This document shows positions 25,653 through 34,317 of a stretch of 64,000 nt of DNA, piece after piece. Made by a program: the position numbers and the translations under genes. Every line of letters begins with the position of its first letter. The stretch's first letter is position 1. A model generated the notes under the pieces. That model ran no database searches, was not told where the DNA came from, and worked only from the letters and a program-made list of their open reading frames with translations. Source of the DNA: Nocardia salmonicida NBRC 13393 (lineage in GTDB: Bacteria > Actinomycetota > Actinomycetes > Mycobacteriales > Mycobacteriaceae); NCBI RefSeq assembly GCF_001613085.1, contig NZ_BDBR01000002.1, positions 1-64,000 of the forward strand. Direction: 5' to 3'.

Positions 25653-27230
25653 ATGAACGATCCGATACAGACCTCGTCCGGCATCCCGCTCTCGCCGGTC
25701 TACGGACCGGCGGACCGAGCTGCCGAACCGCCCGCACCGGGCGGCTACCCCTTCACGCGCGGCAACTTCGCCTCCGGTTACCGGGGGCGGCTGTGGACGT
25801 TTCGCCAGTACTCCGGCTTCGGCACGGCGGAAGAGTCCAATCGTCGCTACCGCTACCTCCTGGACCAGGGCGGCACCGGATTGTCGGTCGCCCTGGATCT
25901 ACCGACCCAATGTGGTTACGACTCCGACGATCCGGAGGTGACCGAGGAGGTCGGTCGAGTCGGCGTCGCGGTGGACACCCTCGCCGACGCCGAAGTCCTC
26001 TTCGACGGCATGCCGCTGGACAAGATCAGCACCAGCTTCACGATCAACGGCACCGCCGCGATCTTGCTGGCGTTCTATGTGGCGGCGGCCGAGAAGAAGG
26101 GCGTGCCCCGCGAAAAGCTCACCGGCACGATCCAGAACGACATTCTCAAGGAGTACGCCTCGCGCGGCACCTGGATCTGGCCGCCGGAACCGTCGCTGCG
26201 GCTGATCGCCGACACCATCGAGTTCTGTGCTGCCGAGGTGCCGAGGTTCAACGCGATCTCGGTGGCGGGCGCGCACTTTCGCGACGCGGGAGCCAACGCC
26301 GTGCAGGAGATGGCGTTCACCCTCGCCGACGGTGTCACCTACTGCGACACCGTGCTCGAGCGCGGCCGGATGACGATCGACCAGGTCGCCCCGCAGATCT
26401 CCTTCTTCTTCTACACCCACGGTGACTTCTTCGAGGAGATCGCCAAATACCGTGCGGGACGCAGACGGTGGGCCACGATCGTGCGCGAGCGCTACGGGGC
26501 CACCACTGACAAGGCGTCGATGTTCCGCTTCGGGTGCGTCGCCGGCGGTGCCTCGCTGTACGCGCCGCAGGCGCAGAACAACCTGGTCCGGGTGGCCTAC
26601 GAGTCGATGGCCTCGGTGCTGGGCGGGGTGCAGTCGATGTTCACCGCGGCCTGGGACGAGCCCTTCGCGCTGCCGAGCGAGGAGTCCGCCACGCTCGCAC
26701 TGCGCACCCAGCAGATCCTCGCCTACGAAACCGGGGTCACCCGGGTCGCCGACCCGCTGGGCGGTTCCTACTTCGTCGAGGCGCTCACCGACGCGACCGA
26801 GGCTCGCATCATCGAGATCATGGACGATCTCGAGCGGCACGGCGGCATGGTCCGTTCGATCGAGGACGGCTACCTCCAGGGTCTGATCGCCGATGAGGCC
26901 TACCAACTCCACAAAGACGTCGAGGCGGGCACCAAGCCGGTTGTCGGGGTGAACCGGTTCGTCTCCGACGAGCCCGCACCCGAGATCGCGACCTACGAAC
27001 TCGATGCGGAAGGCCGTGACCTGCAGCTGAAACGGCTCGCCAGGGTCAAGGCCGAACGCGATGCCGTGGCCGTCCGGTCCTGTCTCACCGCCTTGTCCAC
27101 GGCCGCCGAAGGAAACGAGAATCTGATGCACTACCTGATCGAGTGCGCGAACGCGTACTGCACGGTGGGGGAGATGACCGCCGCGCTCAAGAGCGTGTGG
27201 GGCGAGTTCCAGCAGCCGGTGGTGTTCTGA
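25653..27230 (+). CDS. Adenosylcobalamin-dependent acyl-CoA mutase, large (substrate-binding) subunit
   Basis: 525 residues: the TIM-barrel half of a methylmalonyl-CoA-mutase family enzyme without the B12 domain, as in split isobutyryl-CoA and 2-hydroxyisobutyryl-CoA mutases. Aligned by eye to methylmalonyl-CoA mutase, Tyr53 (RQYSGF) stands at Tyr89 and Arg171 (KEYASRGTW) at Arg207. Those two residues hold the substrate carboxylate in methylmalonyl-CoA mutase and are Phe/Gln in isobutyryl-CoA mutase. Gln161, Asn200 and His208 are kept, but Ala207 (VAGAHF) replaces the usual Tyr243. The substrate is therefore probably a carboxy-acyl-CoA bulkier than methylmalonyl-CoA. No ribosome site precedes the ATG, and TATTCA lies three bases before the GTG-ATG pair, so the mRNA may be leaderless. 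Confidence 0.9.
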   Translation: MNDPIQTSSGIPLSPVYGPADRAAEPPAPGGYPFTRGNFASGYRGRLWTFRQYSGFGTAEESNRRYRYLLDQGGTGLSVALDLPTQCGYDSDDPEVTEEVGRVGVAVDTLADAEVLFDGMPLDKISTSFTINGTAAILLAFYVAAAEKKGVPREKLTGTIQNDILKEYASRGTWIWPPEPSLRLIADTIEFCAAEVPRFNAISVAGAHFRDAGANAVQEMAFTLADGVTYCDTVLERGRMTIDQVAPQISFFFYTHGDFFEEIAKYRAGRRRWATIVRERYGATTDKASMFRFGCVAGGASLYAPQAQNNLVRVAYESMASVLGGVQSMFTAAWDEPFALPSEESATLALRTQQILAYETGVTRVADPLGGSYFVEALTDATEARIIEIMDDLERHGGMVRSIEDGYLQGLIADEAYQLHKDVEAGTKPVVGVNRFVSDEPAPEIATYELDAEGRDLQLKRLARVKAERDAVAVRSCLTALSTAAEGNENLMHYLIECANAYCTVGEMTAALKSVWGEFQQPVVF

Positions 27231-27631
27231 TGACCGCGCGCGTGCTGGTCGCCAAACCCGGCCTCGACGGCCATGATCGCGGGGCCAAGATCGTCGCCCG
27301 TGCACTGCGCGACGCCGGGTTCGAAGTGGTCTTCACCGGCATCCGTCAACGCATCGAGGACATCGTGTCGATCGCGCTGCAGGAGGATGTCGCCGTCGTG
27401 GGGCTGAGCATTCTCTCGGGTGCGCACGTGTCGCTGACCACGCGCACCGTCGAGGCGCTGCGGGCGGCCGGCGCGGGCGATATCGCCGTGATCGTCGGCG
27501 GCACCATTCCGCAGTCCGATGTCGCGCGGCTGCTCGAAGTCGGAGCGTCGGCGGTGTTCCCGACCGGCACCTCGCTCGACACCCTTGTCACCGAGATCCG
27601 GGCGCTCACGAACACCCCGTCCCCGACCTGA
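27230..27631 (+). CDS. Acyl-CoA mutase small (B12-binding) subunit
   Basis: 133 residues. The cobalamin-binding motif DxHxxG is at residues 13-18 (LDGHDRG), with the supporting SxL (GLSILSG) and GG (IVGGTIP) motifs. Length matches IcmB/HcmB-type separate subunits. The ATG overlaps the large-subunit stop by one base, so the two are made in equal amounts. His15 should be the lower cobalt ligand. Confidence 0.92.
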   Translation: MTARVLVAKPGLDGHDRGAKIVARALRDAGFEVVFTGIRQRIEDIVSIALQEDVAVVGLSILSGAHVSLTTRTVEALRAAGAGDIAVIVGGTIPQSDVARLLEVGASAVFPTGTSLDTLVTEIRALTNTPSPT

Positions 27632-27700
27632 GGGTCGGGTCGGTCGCAGCGGCGTCGACCATCGTGGTCGCGCGAAAAGTAGTGGAAGACGGAGGAATTC

Positions 27701-28657
27701 GTGCGTATCGGAGTGATGATCGGGCCAGAGAAGGGTGATGCGGCCCGCAAATTGTCGCGGATGCTCGACGACATCGCGTGGGCCGAATCGGCCGGGCTGG
27801 ACACCGCGTGGATACCCCAGATCCCGACCGACTTCGACGCGTTGATCACCATCGCGTTGATGGGACAGGCGACCACCCGGATCGAGTTGGGTACCGCGGT
27901 GGTGCCGCTACAGGCCCAGCACCCCATCGCCCTTGCCCGGCAGGCGCTGTCCGCGCAGGCCGCGGCCGGCGGACGGCTGGCGCTGGGTATCGGTCCCTCA
28001 CACCACTGGATCGTGGCCGACATGCTCGGGCTGCCCTACGACAAGCCGGCTGCCTACACCGCGGACTACCTCGAGGTGCTCAACGCGGGATTGCGCGGGC
28101 CCGGCACGGTGGACGTCGAGAACTCGACCTTCACGGTGCACAATCCGCTCGACCTCGGGCCGGTGGCTCCGGTGCCGGTGCTGATCGCCGCGCTCGGTCC
28201 GGTGATGCTGCGCATCGCGGGCGAGCAGGCCGACGGGACCATTCTCTGGATGGCCGACGAACGCGCGGTGGGGGCCCACGTCGTCCCGCGGATCACGAAG
28301 GCGGCGGCCGAGGCGGGCCGTCCCGCGCCGCGCGTGGTCGCGGGTCTCCCGGTCTGCCTGTGTCGTCCCTCCGAAGTCGAAGAGGCCAAGGCGCGGGCGA
28401 ATCGCATTCTCGGCGAAGCCGAAGTCTCACCGAACTATCAGCGTCTGCTCGAAACCGGCGACGCTCGCGACATCGGCGACATCTGCCTCGCCGGTGACGA
28501 GAGCGCCATCGCCGCGGGGCTGCGCCGGTACGGCGACGCCGGGGCCACCGATCTGTCGGTGCGACTGCTGCCGATCGGTGATACCCGTGACGAGCTGGTC
28601 GCCTCCAAACGGCGCACCAGGGAGATGATCGCCGCCCTGGCAAAGGACTTACGGTGA
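27701..28657 (+). CDS. LLM class (luciferase-like) F420-dependent oxidoreductase
   Basis: 318 residues starting at GTG after GGAGGAAT. TIM-barrel features of the F420-dependent luciferase-like group: IGVMIGPEKG at the start, ELGTAVVPLQAQHPIALARQ, RLALGIGPSHHWIV, and a C-terminal DAGATDLSVR strand. F420 is implied by family, not by a decisive residue. It is third in the mutase operon, 69 bases after the small subunit, and overlaps the CoA-transferase gene. It probably reduces or oxidises an intermediate near the mutase step. Confidence 0.85.
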   Translation: MRIGVMIGPEKGDAARKLSRMLDDIAWAESAGLDTAWIPQIPTDFDALITIALMGQATTRIELGTAVVPLQAQHPIALARQALSAQAAAGGRLALGIGPSHHWIVADMLGLPYDKPAAYTADYLEVLNAGLRGPGTVDVENSTFTVHNPLDLGPVAPVPVLIAALGPVMLRIAGEQADGTILWMADERAVGAHVVPRITKAAAEAGRPAPRVVAGLPVCLCRPSEVEEAKARANRILGEAEVSPNYQRLLETGDARDIGDICLAGDESAIAAGLRRYGDAGATDLSVRLLPIGDTRDELVASKRRTREMIAALAKDLR

Positions 28658-29748
28658 TCGGGGCGCGGAGCGAGCGCGTCGGGTCAACGGGTGGGCGCGT
28701 CGAGCCGGGCGCGACCGAAGGGCCGCTGTCGGGCATTCGGATACTCGAGGTGGGCACCATGCTCGCCGGTCCGTACGCCACCATGATGCTCGCCGATCTC
28801 GGCGCCGAGGTCACCAAGTTGGAGCCGGCGGGCGGCGACATCTCACGGCAGGTGGGCGACAGCTATTTCGCCAGCCTCAATCGGGGAAAGCGCAGCATCA
28901 GCATCGACCTGACCACGGAGCAGGGCCAGGACCAGCTCGGCGCGCTGGTGACGAACGCGGATGCGCTGCTGGTGAATTTGAAGCCGTCGGCGATCCACCG
29001 GCTCGGCCTGACCTACGCGGCGTTGCGGCGGTGGAACGAGCGCATCGTCTGTGTGGCGATCACCGGGTTCGGCTTGGACGCCGGTGACGATCCGGCCTTC
29101 GACTATGTCATCCAGGCGGCCACCGGCATCGCGGCGCTCACCGGGGACCCGGCGGGCCCGCCGACGCTGCCCGGCTACTCCTCGGCCGACAACTCCACCG
29201 GCCTGACCGCGGCGCTGGGCCTGCTCGCGAAGATCGTGTCCGGTGTCGGCGGCCAGGTGGAGGTGTCGCTGCGCGATGTCATGCTCTCGCAACTGAACTA
29301 CCACGCCTCGGCCTATCTCAACGACGGCAAGGCACCGCTGCGTCGCCCGTTCGGCGCGCATACGTATTACGTTCCCGCGCAGATCTTTCCGACGGCCGAC
29401 GGGTACCTGGCGCTGTTCATCACCCATGACGGTTTCTGGCAGCGCTTCGCCGAGGAGGCGGCGGTCACGGGATTCGCCACCATGGCCGAGCGGGCGGGTC
29501 GGCGCGAGGAGGTGCTCGCCGTCGTCACCACCGCGCTCGCGGCGGACACCGCGGTGGGCTGGGAATCGCGGCTGCGACCGCTGGGCATCCCGGCGGCTGC
29601 GGTCCGGACCCTGCCCGAGGCGTTGGAGGCCACGCCGGAAGTGTTGGTACACGCGGGGCCACATCGACTGGTGGGCAGTCCGATTCGGATCGCGGGGTAT
29701 GAGCCCGCGTACGGTCCGCCACCCCGCTTGGGCGAGCACAACGACTGA
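28654..29748 (+). CDS. CaiB/BaiF family CoA transferase
   Basis: 364 residues of a family III CoA transferase. It begins with the usual domain (GIRILEVGTMLAGPYATMML, LGAEVTKLEP). The putative catalytic Asp lies in DPAFDYVIQAATG, followed by the small domain GWESRLRPLGIPAAAVRTL. The GTG start overlaps the LLM stop by four bases. It would move CoA between two carboxylic acids, for example activating a pathway acid with a CoA released later. Last gene of the mutase operon, ending at a strong hairpin. Confidence 0.88.
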   Translation: MIGARSERVGSTGGRVEPGATEGPLSGIRILEVGTMLAGPYATMMLADLGAEVTKLEPAGGDISRQVGDSYFASLNRGKRSISIDLTTEQGQDQLGALVTNADALLVNLKPSAIHRLGLTYAALRRWNERIVCVAITGFGLDAGDDPAFDYVIQAATGIAALTGDPAGPPTLPGYSSADNSTGLTAALGLLAKIVSGVGGQVEVSLRDVMLSQLNYHASAYLNDGKAPLRRPFGAHTYYVPAQIFPTADGYLALFITHDGFWQRFAEEAAVTGFATMAERAGRREEVLAVVTTALAADTAVGWESRLRPLGIPAAAVRTLPEALEATPEVLVHAGPHRLVGSPIRIAGYEPAYGPPPRLGEHND

Positions 29749-29786
29749 ATACCCGCCGAACTCGGAGATTCTTGGAGCCAGGGGGA

Positions 29787-29824
29787 GACGGACCCCGGGA
29801 CCTGGGCAGGTCCCGGGGTCCGTC
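29787..29824. terminator. Strong hairpin between convergent genes
   Basis: A 17-bp perfect stem (GACGGACCCCGGGACCT and its complement) with loop GGGC separates the CoA-transferase stop from the ferredoxin-reductase stop, and can end both transcripts. Confidence 0.8.
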
Positions 29825-29828
29825 GTCG

Positions 29829-30863
29829 CTACTCGTAGCGGACGGTGGTCTCGGCCGTGTCGGGGATCGCCTGGCAGGTGAGCACGTAGCCCTCGGCCAC
29901 CTCGTCGTCGGTGAGCGCGTCGTTGACGCGCATCGTCGCCGAACCATGGGCGAGCACAGCCATGCAGGTCGCGCAGTTGCCCGATTCGCAGGAGAACGGC
30001 GGGGTGAGGCCGCCGCGTCGCGCGCTTTCCAGCAGCGTCTCGCCCGCATTACGCGGCACCGTCACCTTCTTGCGGCCGAGGATGACCGTGACCGTGCCCG
30101 CCGTGTCGGCGGGGGGCGCCGGTGTGGCAGGTTCCGGCTCGATCCCGGCTATCGGTTCGGCCGTGGGGATCGGTTGGGCCGCGCCGAATCGCTCGCTGTA
30201 GACGGCGCCCGGCCCCGGCAGGGCGGTCTCCACCATCGCCATGAAGGCCTCGGGCCCGCAGATGTAGCTGTCGCCCACGGTGTCGGCGCCGACGAAAGCG
30301 CGGACGGTAGCGGGATCGAGCAACCCGCTGTCGGCATCCAGATGCCGGAGCACCTCGAGCCGAGTGGGATAGCGCGCGACCAGATCGTCGAGGGTCGCGT
30401 CGAAGATCGCGGACGCCCGGTCGCGATCGACACAGAGCAGGCGTACCCGCCGATCGGTTGTTGCCAGCGCGCTCTTGGCCAGCGAGAGGACCGGGGTGAT
30501 GCCACTGCCGCCGGAGAAGCCGAGCAGTGGACGTTCGCTCTCGCGCAGGCAGAATTTGCCTGCCGGCCTGCTCATCTCGACCACGTCGCCTTCGCCGAGG
30601 TTGTCGATCAGCCAGTTCGACACCCGGCCGCCGACGACCCGTTTGACCGTCGTCATGAGCTCGGCGTCGGTTTCGGGCGCGCTCGACATGGAGTACGACC
30701 GGAACAGCTCGACGCCGTCGACCCGCACCCGGAATGTGCAGAACTGGCCGGCCAGGTAGGACACCGGGCCCTCGTGTGGAGCGAGCACGAAGGTGCGGGC
30801 ATCGGCTGTCTCCTTGATGATCCGGGTCACCGTCGCGCGTTGGAACAGGGGAGTTCTCGCCAT
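29829..30863 (-). CDS. Oxygenase reductase: FAD/NAD domain with C-terminal 2Fe-2S ferredoxin (KshB/HmpR-like)
   Basis: 344 residues. FAD-binding RSYSMS lies near residue 57, the NAD region GFSGGSGITPVLSLAKSAL follows, then DSYICGPEAFM. After a Pro/Ala linker comes a plant-type 2Fe-2S domain (CESGNCATCMA and a final Cys in YVLTCQA). This is the domain order of KshB, the reductase of 3-ketosteroid 9-alpha-hydroxylase, and it suits the Rieske oxygenase at 45-46 kb. Start at MARTPLF with AAGGAG upstream. The gene is alone and divergent from the ligase operon across a perfect operator. Confidence 0.9.
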   Translation of the reverse strand: MARTPLFQRATVTRIIKETADARTFVLAPHEGPVSYLAGQFCTFRVRVDGVELFRSYSMSSAPETDAELMTTVKRVVGGRVSNWLIDNLGEGDVVEMSRPAGKFCLRESERPLLGFSGGSGITPVLSLAKSALATTDRRVRLLCVDRDRASAIFDATLDDLVARYPTRLEVLRHLDADSGLLDPATVRAFVGADTVGDSYICGPEAFMAMVETALPGPGAVYSERFGAAQPIPTAEPIAGIEPEPATPAPPADTAGTVTVILGRKKVTVPRNAGETLLESARRGGLTPPFSCESGNCATCMAVLAHGSATMRVNDALTDDEVAEGYVLTCQAIPDTAETTVRYE

Positions 30864-30899
30864 GGACCGGCTCCTTCTGGTATGAAGATTCTTATGGAA

Positions 30900-30916
30900 A
30901 GAGAATACTATTCTCT
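30900..30916. promoter_or_regulatory. Cluster operator, perfect 17-bp palindrome (reductase / ligase divergent region)
   Basis: AGAGAATACTATTCTCT is a perfect odd palindrome around base 30908. TACTAT on the plus strand and TAGTAT on the minus strand resemble -10 boxes, so a bound repressor would block both divergent promoters. Confidence 0.75.
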
Positions 30917-30958
30917 CTTGCAATATGGGATCTTCTCAATCCCGGCCGCGGAGGCGAG

Positions 30959-32362
30959 ATGAACGACCGGATCGCACTCAGTTTCGACGATCGGCACTAC
31001 ACGCTCACCGAGTTGGACGGGCTGACCGCGGGGCTGGCCGAGACCTTGACCGATCACGGTGTGCGGCAGGGGGATCGGGTGGCGCTGATGGCGTCGAACC
31101 GGCCGGAATTCGTGGTCGCGGTGCGCGCGATCTGGCTGGCGGGCGGCGCGGTGGTGCTCATCAGCCCGGCGTGGAAGCGTGGTGATGTCGAGCACGCGCT
31201 GGCTGTCACCCGGCCTGCCTTCGCCGTCGGCGACCAACCGGTGCTGGCGGAGTTGATGCCGATGCTCTCACTCGACGCATCGATCACGCCCGGCGCCGCT
31301 ACCTTCCCCGTACCTGTGCCACAGGACGACGCGGTGCTCGTGTTCAGTTCGGGCACAACGGGATTGCCGAAAGCGGTCCGCCACACCCACGCGTCCTTCG
31401 CGGCCGCGGTGGAACACTGGCGGGTGGCGCTCGGCTTCACCGGCGACGACCGGATTCAGATCGCCACCCCGCCCTCGCACATCCTCGGGCTGCTCAATAT
31501 CGTGCTGGCGCTGCGCACCGGTGCCTGGATGCGTCTGCATCGCCGGTTCGACCTGGACCGGATGCTGCACCACATCGAGGCCGACCGGATCACCGTGGAG
31601 ATGGCGGTCGCGCCGATCGCGCTCGCGATCGCGTCCCATCCCGACCTCGAGTCCTACGACCTGTCCTCGCTGCGCTACATCATGTGGGGCGCGACGCCGG
31701 TGACACCGAGCGTCGCCGAGACCGTCACGCGCCGTACCGGAGTCGCGTGGGTGCCCGCCTACGGCGCCAGTGAGCTTCCGGTCATCGCCTGTAATCCGCT
31801 CGACGGCGCGCGCTTGGACAGCGTGGGCCGCCCGGTGGCCGGCGTCGAAGTCCGGGTGGTCTCGACGACCACCGGCGACGAAGTCGAGACCGGCGAGACG
31901 GGCGAGATCCAAGCTCGCTCTCCGTCGTCGATGGCCGGGTACCTGCCCGACGACGCGACCGAGGCGGCCTACGCCGACGGCTGGTACCGCACCGGCGATG
32001 TCGGCTATCTCGACGACGACGGTTGGTTGCGGCTGACCGACCGGCTCAAGGAGATGATCAAGGTGCGCGGTTTCCAAGTGGCGCCCGCCGAGGTGGAAGC
32101 CGTTCTGCACGGACATCCCGCGGTCGCCGACTGCGCGGTGTTCGGCGTCCCCGATCCAGCCGACGGCGAGACGATCGTCGCCGCCGTCGCGACCGCGGAA
32201 CCGGTCGATGCCGAGGAACTCATCGCCCTGGTCGGCACCCGTCTCGCCTCCTACAAACGGCCGCGCCGAGTGGTGTTCGTGCCCGAAATCCCGCGCCTGC
32301 CCTCCGGCAAGGTGCTGCGCCGAGTACTGAAGGAGCGTCATGGACGTTCGTCTGACCTCTGA
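30959..32362 (+). CDS. Acyl-CoA synthetase (AMP-forming, FadD-like)
   Basis: 467 residues, shorter than most FadD proteins because the N-terminal part is reduced. The ATP-binding loop is FSSGTTGLPKAVRHTH, followed by YGASEL, DGWYRTGDVGYLDDDGWL and the catalytic Lys in LPSGKVLRR. It activates a carboxylic acid as acyl-AMP and then acyl-CoA. First gene of a five-gene operon; its 3' end overlaps the next gene by 23 bases. Confidence 0.9.
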   Translation: MNDRIALSFDDRHYTLTELDGLTAGLAETLTDHGVRQGDRVALMASNRPEFVVAVRAIWLAGGAVVLISPAWKRGDVEHALAVTRPAFAVGDQPVLAELMPMLSLDASITPGAATFPVPVPQDDAVLVFSSGTTGLPKAVRHTHASFAAAVEHWRVALGFTGDDRIQIATPPSHILGLLNIVLALRTGAWMRLHRRFDLDRMLHHIEADRITVEMAVAPIALAIASHPDLESYDLSSLRYIMWGATPVTPSVAETVTRRTGVAWVPAYGASELPVIACNPLDGARLDSVGRPVAGVEVRVVSTTTGDEVETGETGEIQARSPSSMAGYLPDDATEAAYADGWYRTGDVGYLDDDGWLRLTDRLKEMIKVRGFQVAPAEVEAVLHGHPAVADCAVFGVPDPADGETIVAAVATAEPVDAEELIALVGTRLASYKRPRRVVFVPEIPRLPSGKVLRRVLKERHGRSSDL

Positions 32363-33242
32363 ACAGCGGCAGCTGCGTGACGCCGCTGCCAAACTGGCCG
32401 ACGACCTCGGCCCCGGCTCGGTCAACGACCTGGCCGACGAACAGCGGATCGCGCGGCTCGAGCAGACGGTCGCGAGCACCGGCTGGCGCGCCCTGCGCTC
32501 CGACGGCGCCTCCGGCGTCGAAGTGGCCATCGTCGCCGAGGAATTCGGCCGCGGACTGGTCGACGTGCCGTTCCTGGGTCCGCTCCTCGCCGACGACCTC
32601 TGGTCGCCCCCCGAATCGGTACCGCACTGGACCGTCGCCGTCGACGACCGCGCGATCGACGCCCGGGGCGCCCGGCGCGCCCTGATCGTGCGGGGCGAGT
32701 CGATGCTGGCCAGCTCGGTCGCCACCGCCTCGACCGGCGCCGATCAGACCCGGGCCGAGGCCGCGCTCACCGGCGTTCCGAAACTGCTGGGCGAACTGTC
32801 CACGGCGCAGGTCACTCAGTGGCGAGCGCTCGCGCTCGTGGCCACCTGCGCCGATCTGGTCGGCACCGCGCGCGGCGCGCACGCGCTGGCCACCGATTAC
32901 GCGAAAGTCCGTGCGCAATACGGCAAGACGATCGGCTCCTACCAGGCCGTCGCCCATCTGCTCGCGGAGGGTCTCGCGCTGATCGAAGGTTCGGTGAGCG
33001 TGCTGCGGCACGCGGCGTGGGCCGTGGACGCGCTCGACCCCGAGCGAGCCGTGCAGGCGGCCGTGATCGCCAAACTCTACTGCGCCAGAGCGGCACTGAC
33101 CGTGTGCGAGACCGCGGTGCAGGTGCACGGCGGGATCGGCAACACCTGGGAGTGCCTGGCGCATCTATATCTACGGCGGACGCTGACGTCCACCGAGCTG
33201 TTCCCCACGAGCCTGGAGGAGATCGACCGTGGACTTTCGTGA
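32340..33242 (+). CDS. Acyl-CoA dehydrogenase, short beta-type subunit
   Basis: 300 residues with a compressed N-terminal and middle domain and a recognisable C-terminal helical domain (YGKTIGSYQAVAHLLAEGLA, VQVHGGIGNTWECLAHLYLR). Short partners like this, next to a full-length dehydrogenase, form alpha2beta2 enzymes such as FadE28-FadE29 in steroid side-chain oxidation. The partner is the next gene, overlapping by 14 bases. On its own it probably lacks a complete active site. Confidence 0.85.
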   Translation: MDVRLTSEQRQLRDAAAKLADDLGPGSVNDLADEQRIARLEQTVASTGWRALRSDGASGVEVAIVAEEFGRGLVDVPFLGPLLADDLWSPPESVPHWTVAVDDRAIDARGARRALIVRGESMLASSVATASTGADQTRAEAALTGVPKLLGELSTAQVTQWRALALVATCADLVGTARGAHALATDYAKVRAQYGKTIGSYQAVAHLLAEGLALIEGSVSVLRHAAWAVDALDPERAVQAAVIAKLYCARAALTVCETAVQVHGGIGNTWECLAHLYLRRTLTSTELFPTSLEEIDRGLS

Positions 33243-34317
33243 TTCGCCGGAGGAAGCCGCGTTCCGAGAACGCCTGCGCGAGTGGCTGTCCGGTGTCGCG
33301 GGGCAGTTCCCTACCTCGGGGGACGAGTACTGGGCCAAGCAAGGTGAATGGCACCGAGCGCTGCACGAAGCCGGGTTCTTCGGGCTGTCGTGGCCGCGAG
33401 AACACGGCGGCCACGAACTGCCCCCGGTCTACGACGTCATCCTCGACGAGGAACTCGCCCTGGCCGGCGCACCGCCGCGACCCAGCCTCGGCTACCTGAT
33501 CCAGGGCCTGGGCAGGCACGCGAGCAAGGAACTACAACAGCGCTTCCTGCCCGGCATGATCGACGGGACACAGCGCTGGTGCCAGGGGTTCAGCGAACCG
33601 GACGCCGGCTCGGACCTGGCCGCGCTGCGGACCACGGCCACCCGCGACGGCGATTCCTATGTGCTCCAAGGGCACAAGATCTGGACGAGCTATTCCGATG
33701 TCGCGGACTGGTGTCTGCTGCTGGCCCGCACCGACTCCGAAGTGCCACGGCACAAGGGCATCTCGGCCTTCGTTGTGTCGATGAAGCAACCCGGCGTGCA
33801 GCAGCGACCGCTGCGGATGATGAGCGGGATCACCACCGAATTCGGGCAGGTGCACTTCGACGGCGCCCGCGTGCCCGCCGACCAGATGGTCGGATCCCCC
33901 GGTGACGGGTGGGCCCTGGCGATGACGGTGGTCGGGCACGAACGCGAGCCGTCGACGCTCGGCTACGCCGCCCGATACGGCAAGCTCGTGCGGCAAATGG
34001 CGGCCAGGACCTCGGGTCCGCTGCCCGCCGACCTGGCCTGGGCCGCGGTGCAGACCGAGATGTTGCGCCTGCACGTGCGCCGACGACTGTCCGAACAGCT
34101 CGACGGTGTCTCGCACGGGCCAGAGGGCTCGCTCGACAAACTGCTCATGACCTGGGTGGAACAGTCGGTCGGCCACGCGGCCCTCACGGTCGGGGGCACC
34201 CGCGATCCCGAACTGCTCAGCGCCTACCTCTACAGCCGCGCGCAGAGCGTCATGGGCGGGACATCACAGATTCAGAAGAACATCATCGCCTCGCGCATTC
34301 TCGGATTGGGAGCATGA
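33229..34317 (+). CDS. Acyl-CoA dehydrogenase, alpha-type subunit
   Basis: 362 residues, GTG start. FAD/substrate motifs are WCQGFSEPDAGSDLAALRTT and HKIWTSYSDVADWCLL. The end reads SVMGGTSQIQKNIIASRIL, so the MCAD-type catalytic Glu (in YEGT) is Gly, as is common in actinobacterial heteromeric dehydrogenases that place the base elsewhere. Predicted to pair with the shorter gene just upstream and oxidise an acyl-CoA to the enoyl-CoA. Confidence 0.88.
   Translation: MDFRDSPEEAAFRERLREWLSGVAGQFPTSGDEYWAKQGEWHRALHEAGFFGLSWPREHGGHELPPVYDVILDEELALAGAPPRPSLGYLIQGLGRHASKELQQRFLPGMIDGTQRWCQGFSEPDAGSDLAALRTTATRDGDSYVLQGHKIWTSYSDVADWCLLLARTDSEVPRHKGISAFVVSMKQPGVQQRPLRMMSGITTEFGQVHFDGARVPADQMVGSPGDGWALAMTVVGHEREPSTLGYAARYGKLVRQMAARTSGPLPADLAWAAVQTEMLRLHVRRRLSEQLDGVSHGPEGSLDKLLMTWVEQSVGHAALTVGGTRDPELLSAYLYSRAQSVMGGTSQIQKNIIASRILGLGA

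Noticed and set aside
25899..27305. 468-codon open frame antisense to the mutase
   Set aside because: Composition of a mirror frame; the plus strand has an intact cobalamin mutase.
25653..27631. Calling the mutase isobutyryl-CoA or 2-hydroxyisobutyryl-CoA mutase
   Set aside because: The split architecture fits, but the Tyr/Arg specificity residues do not.
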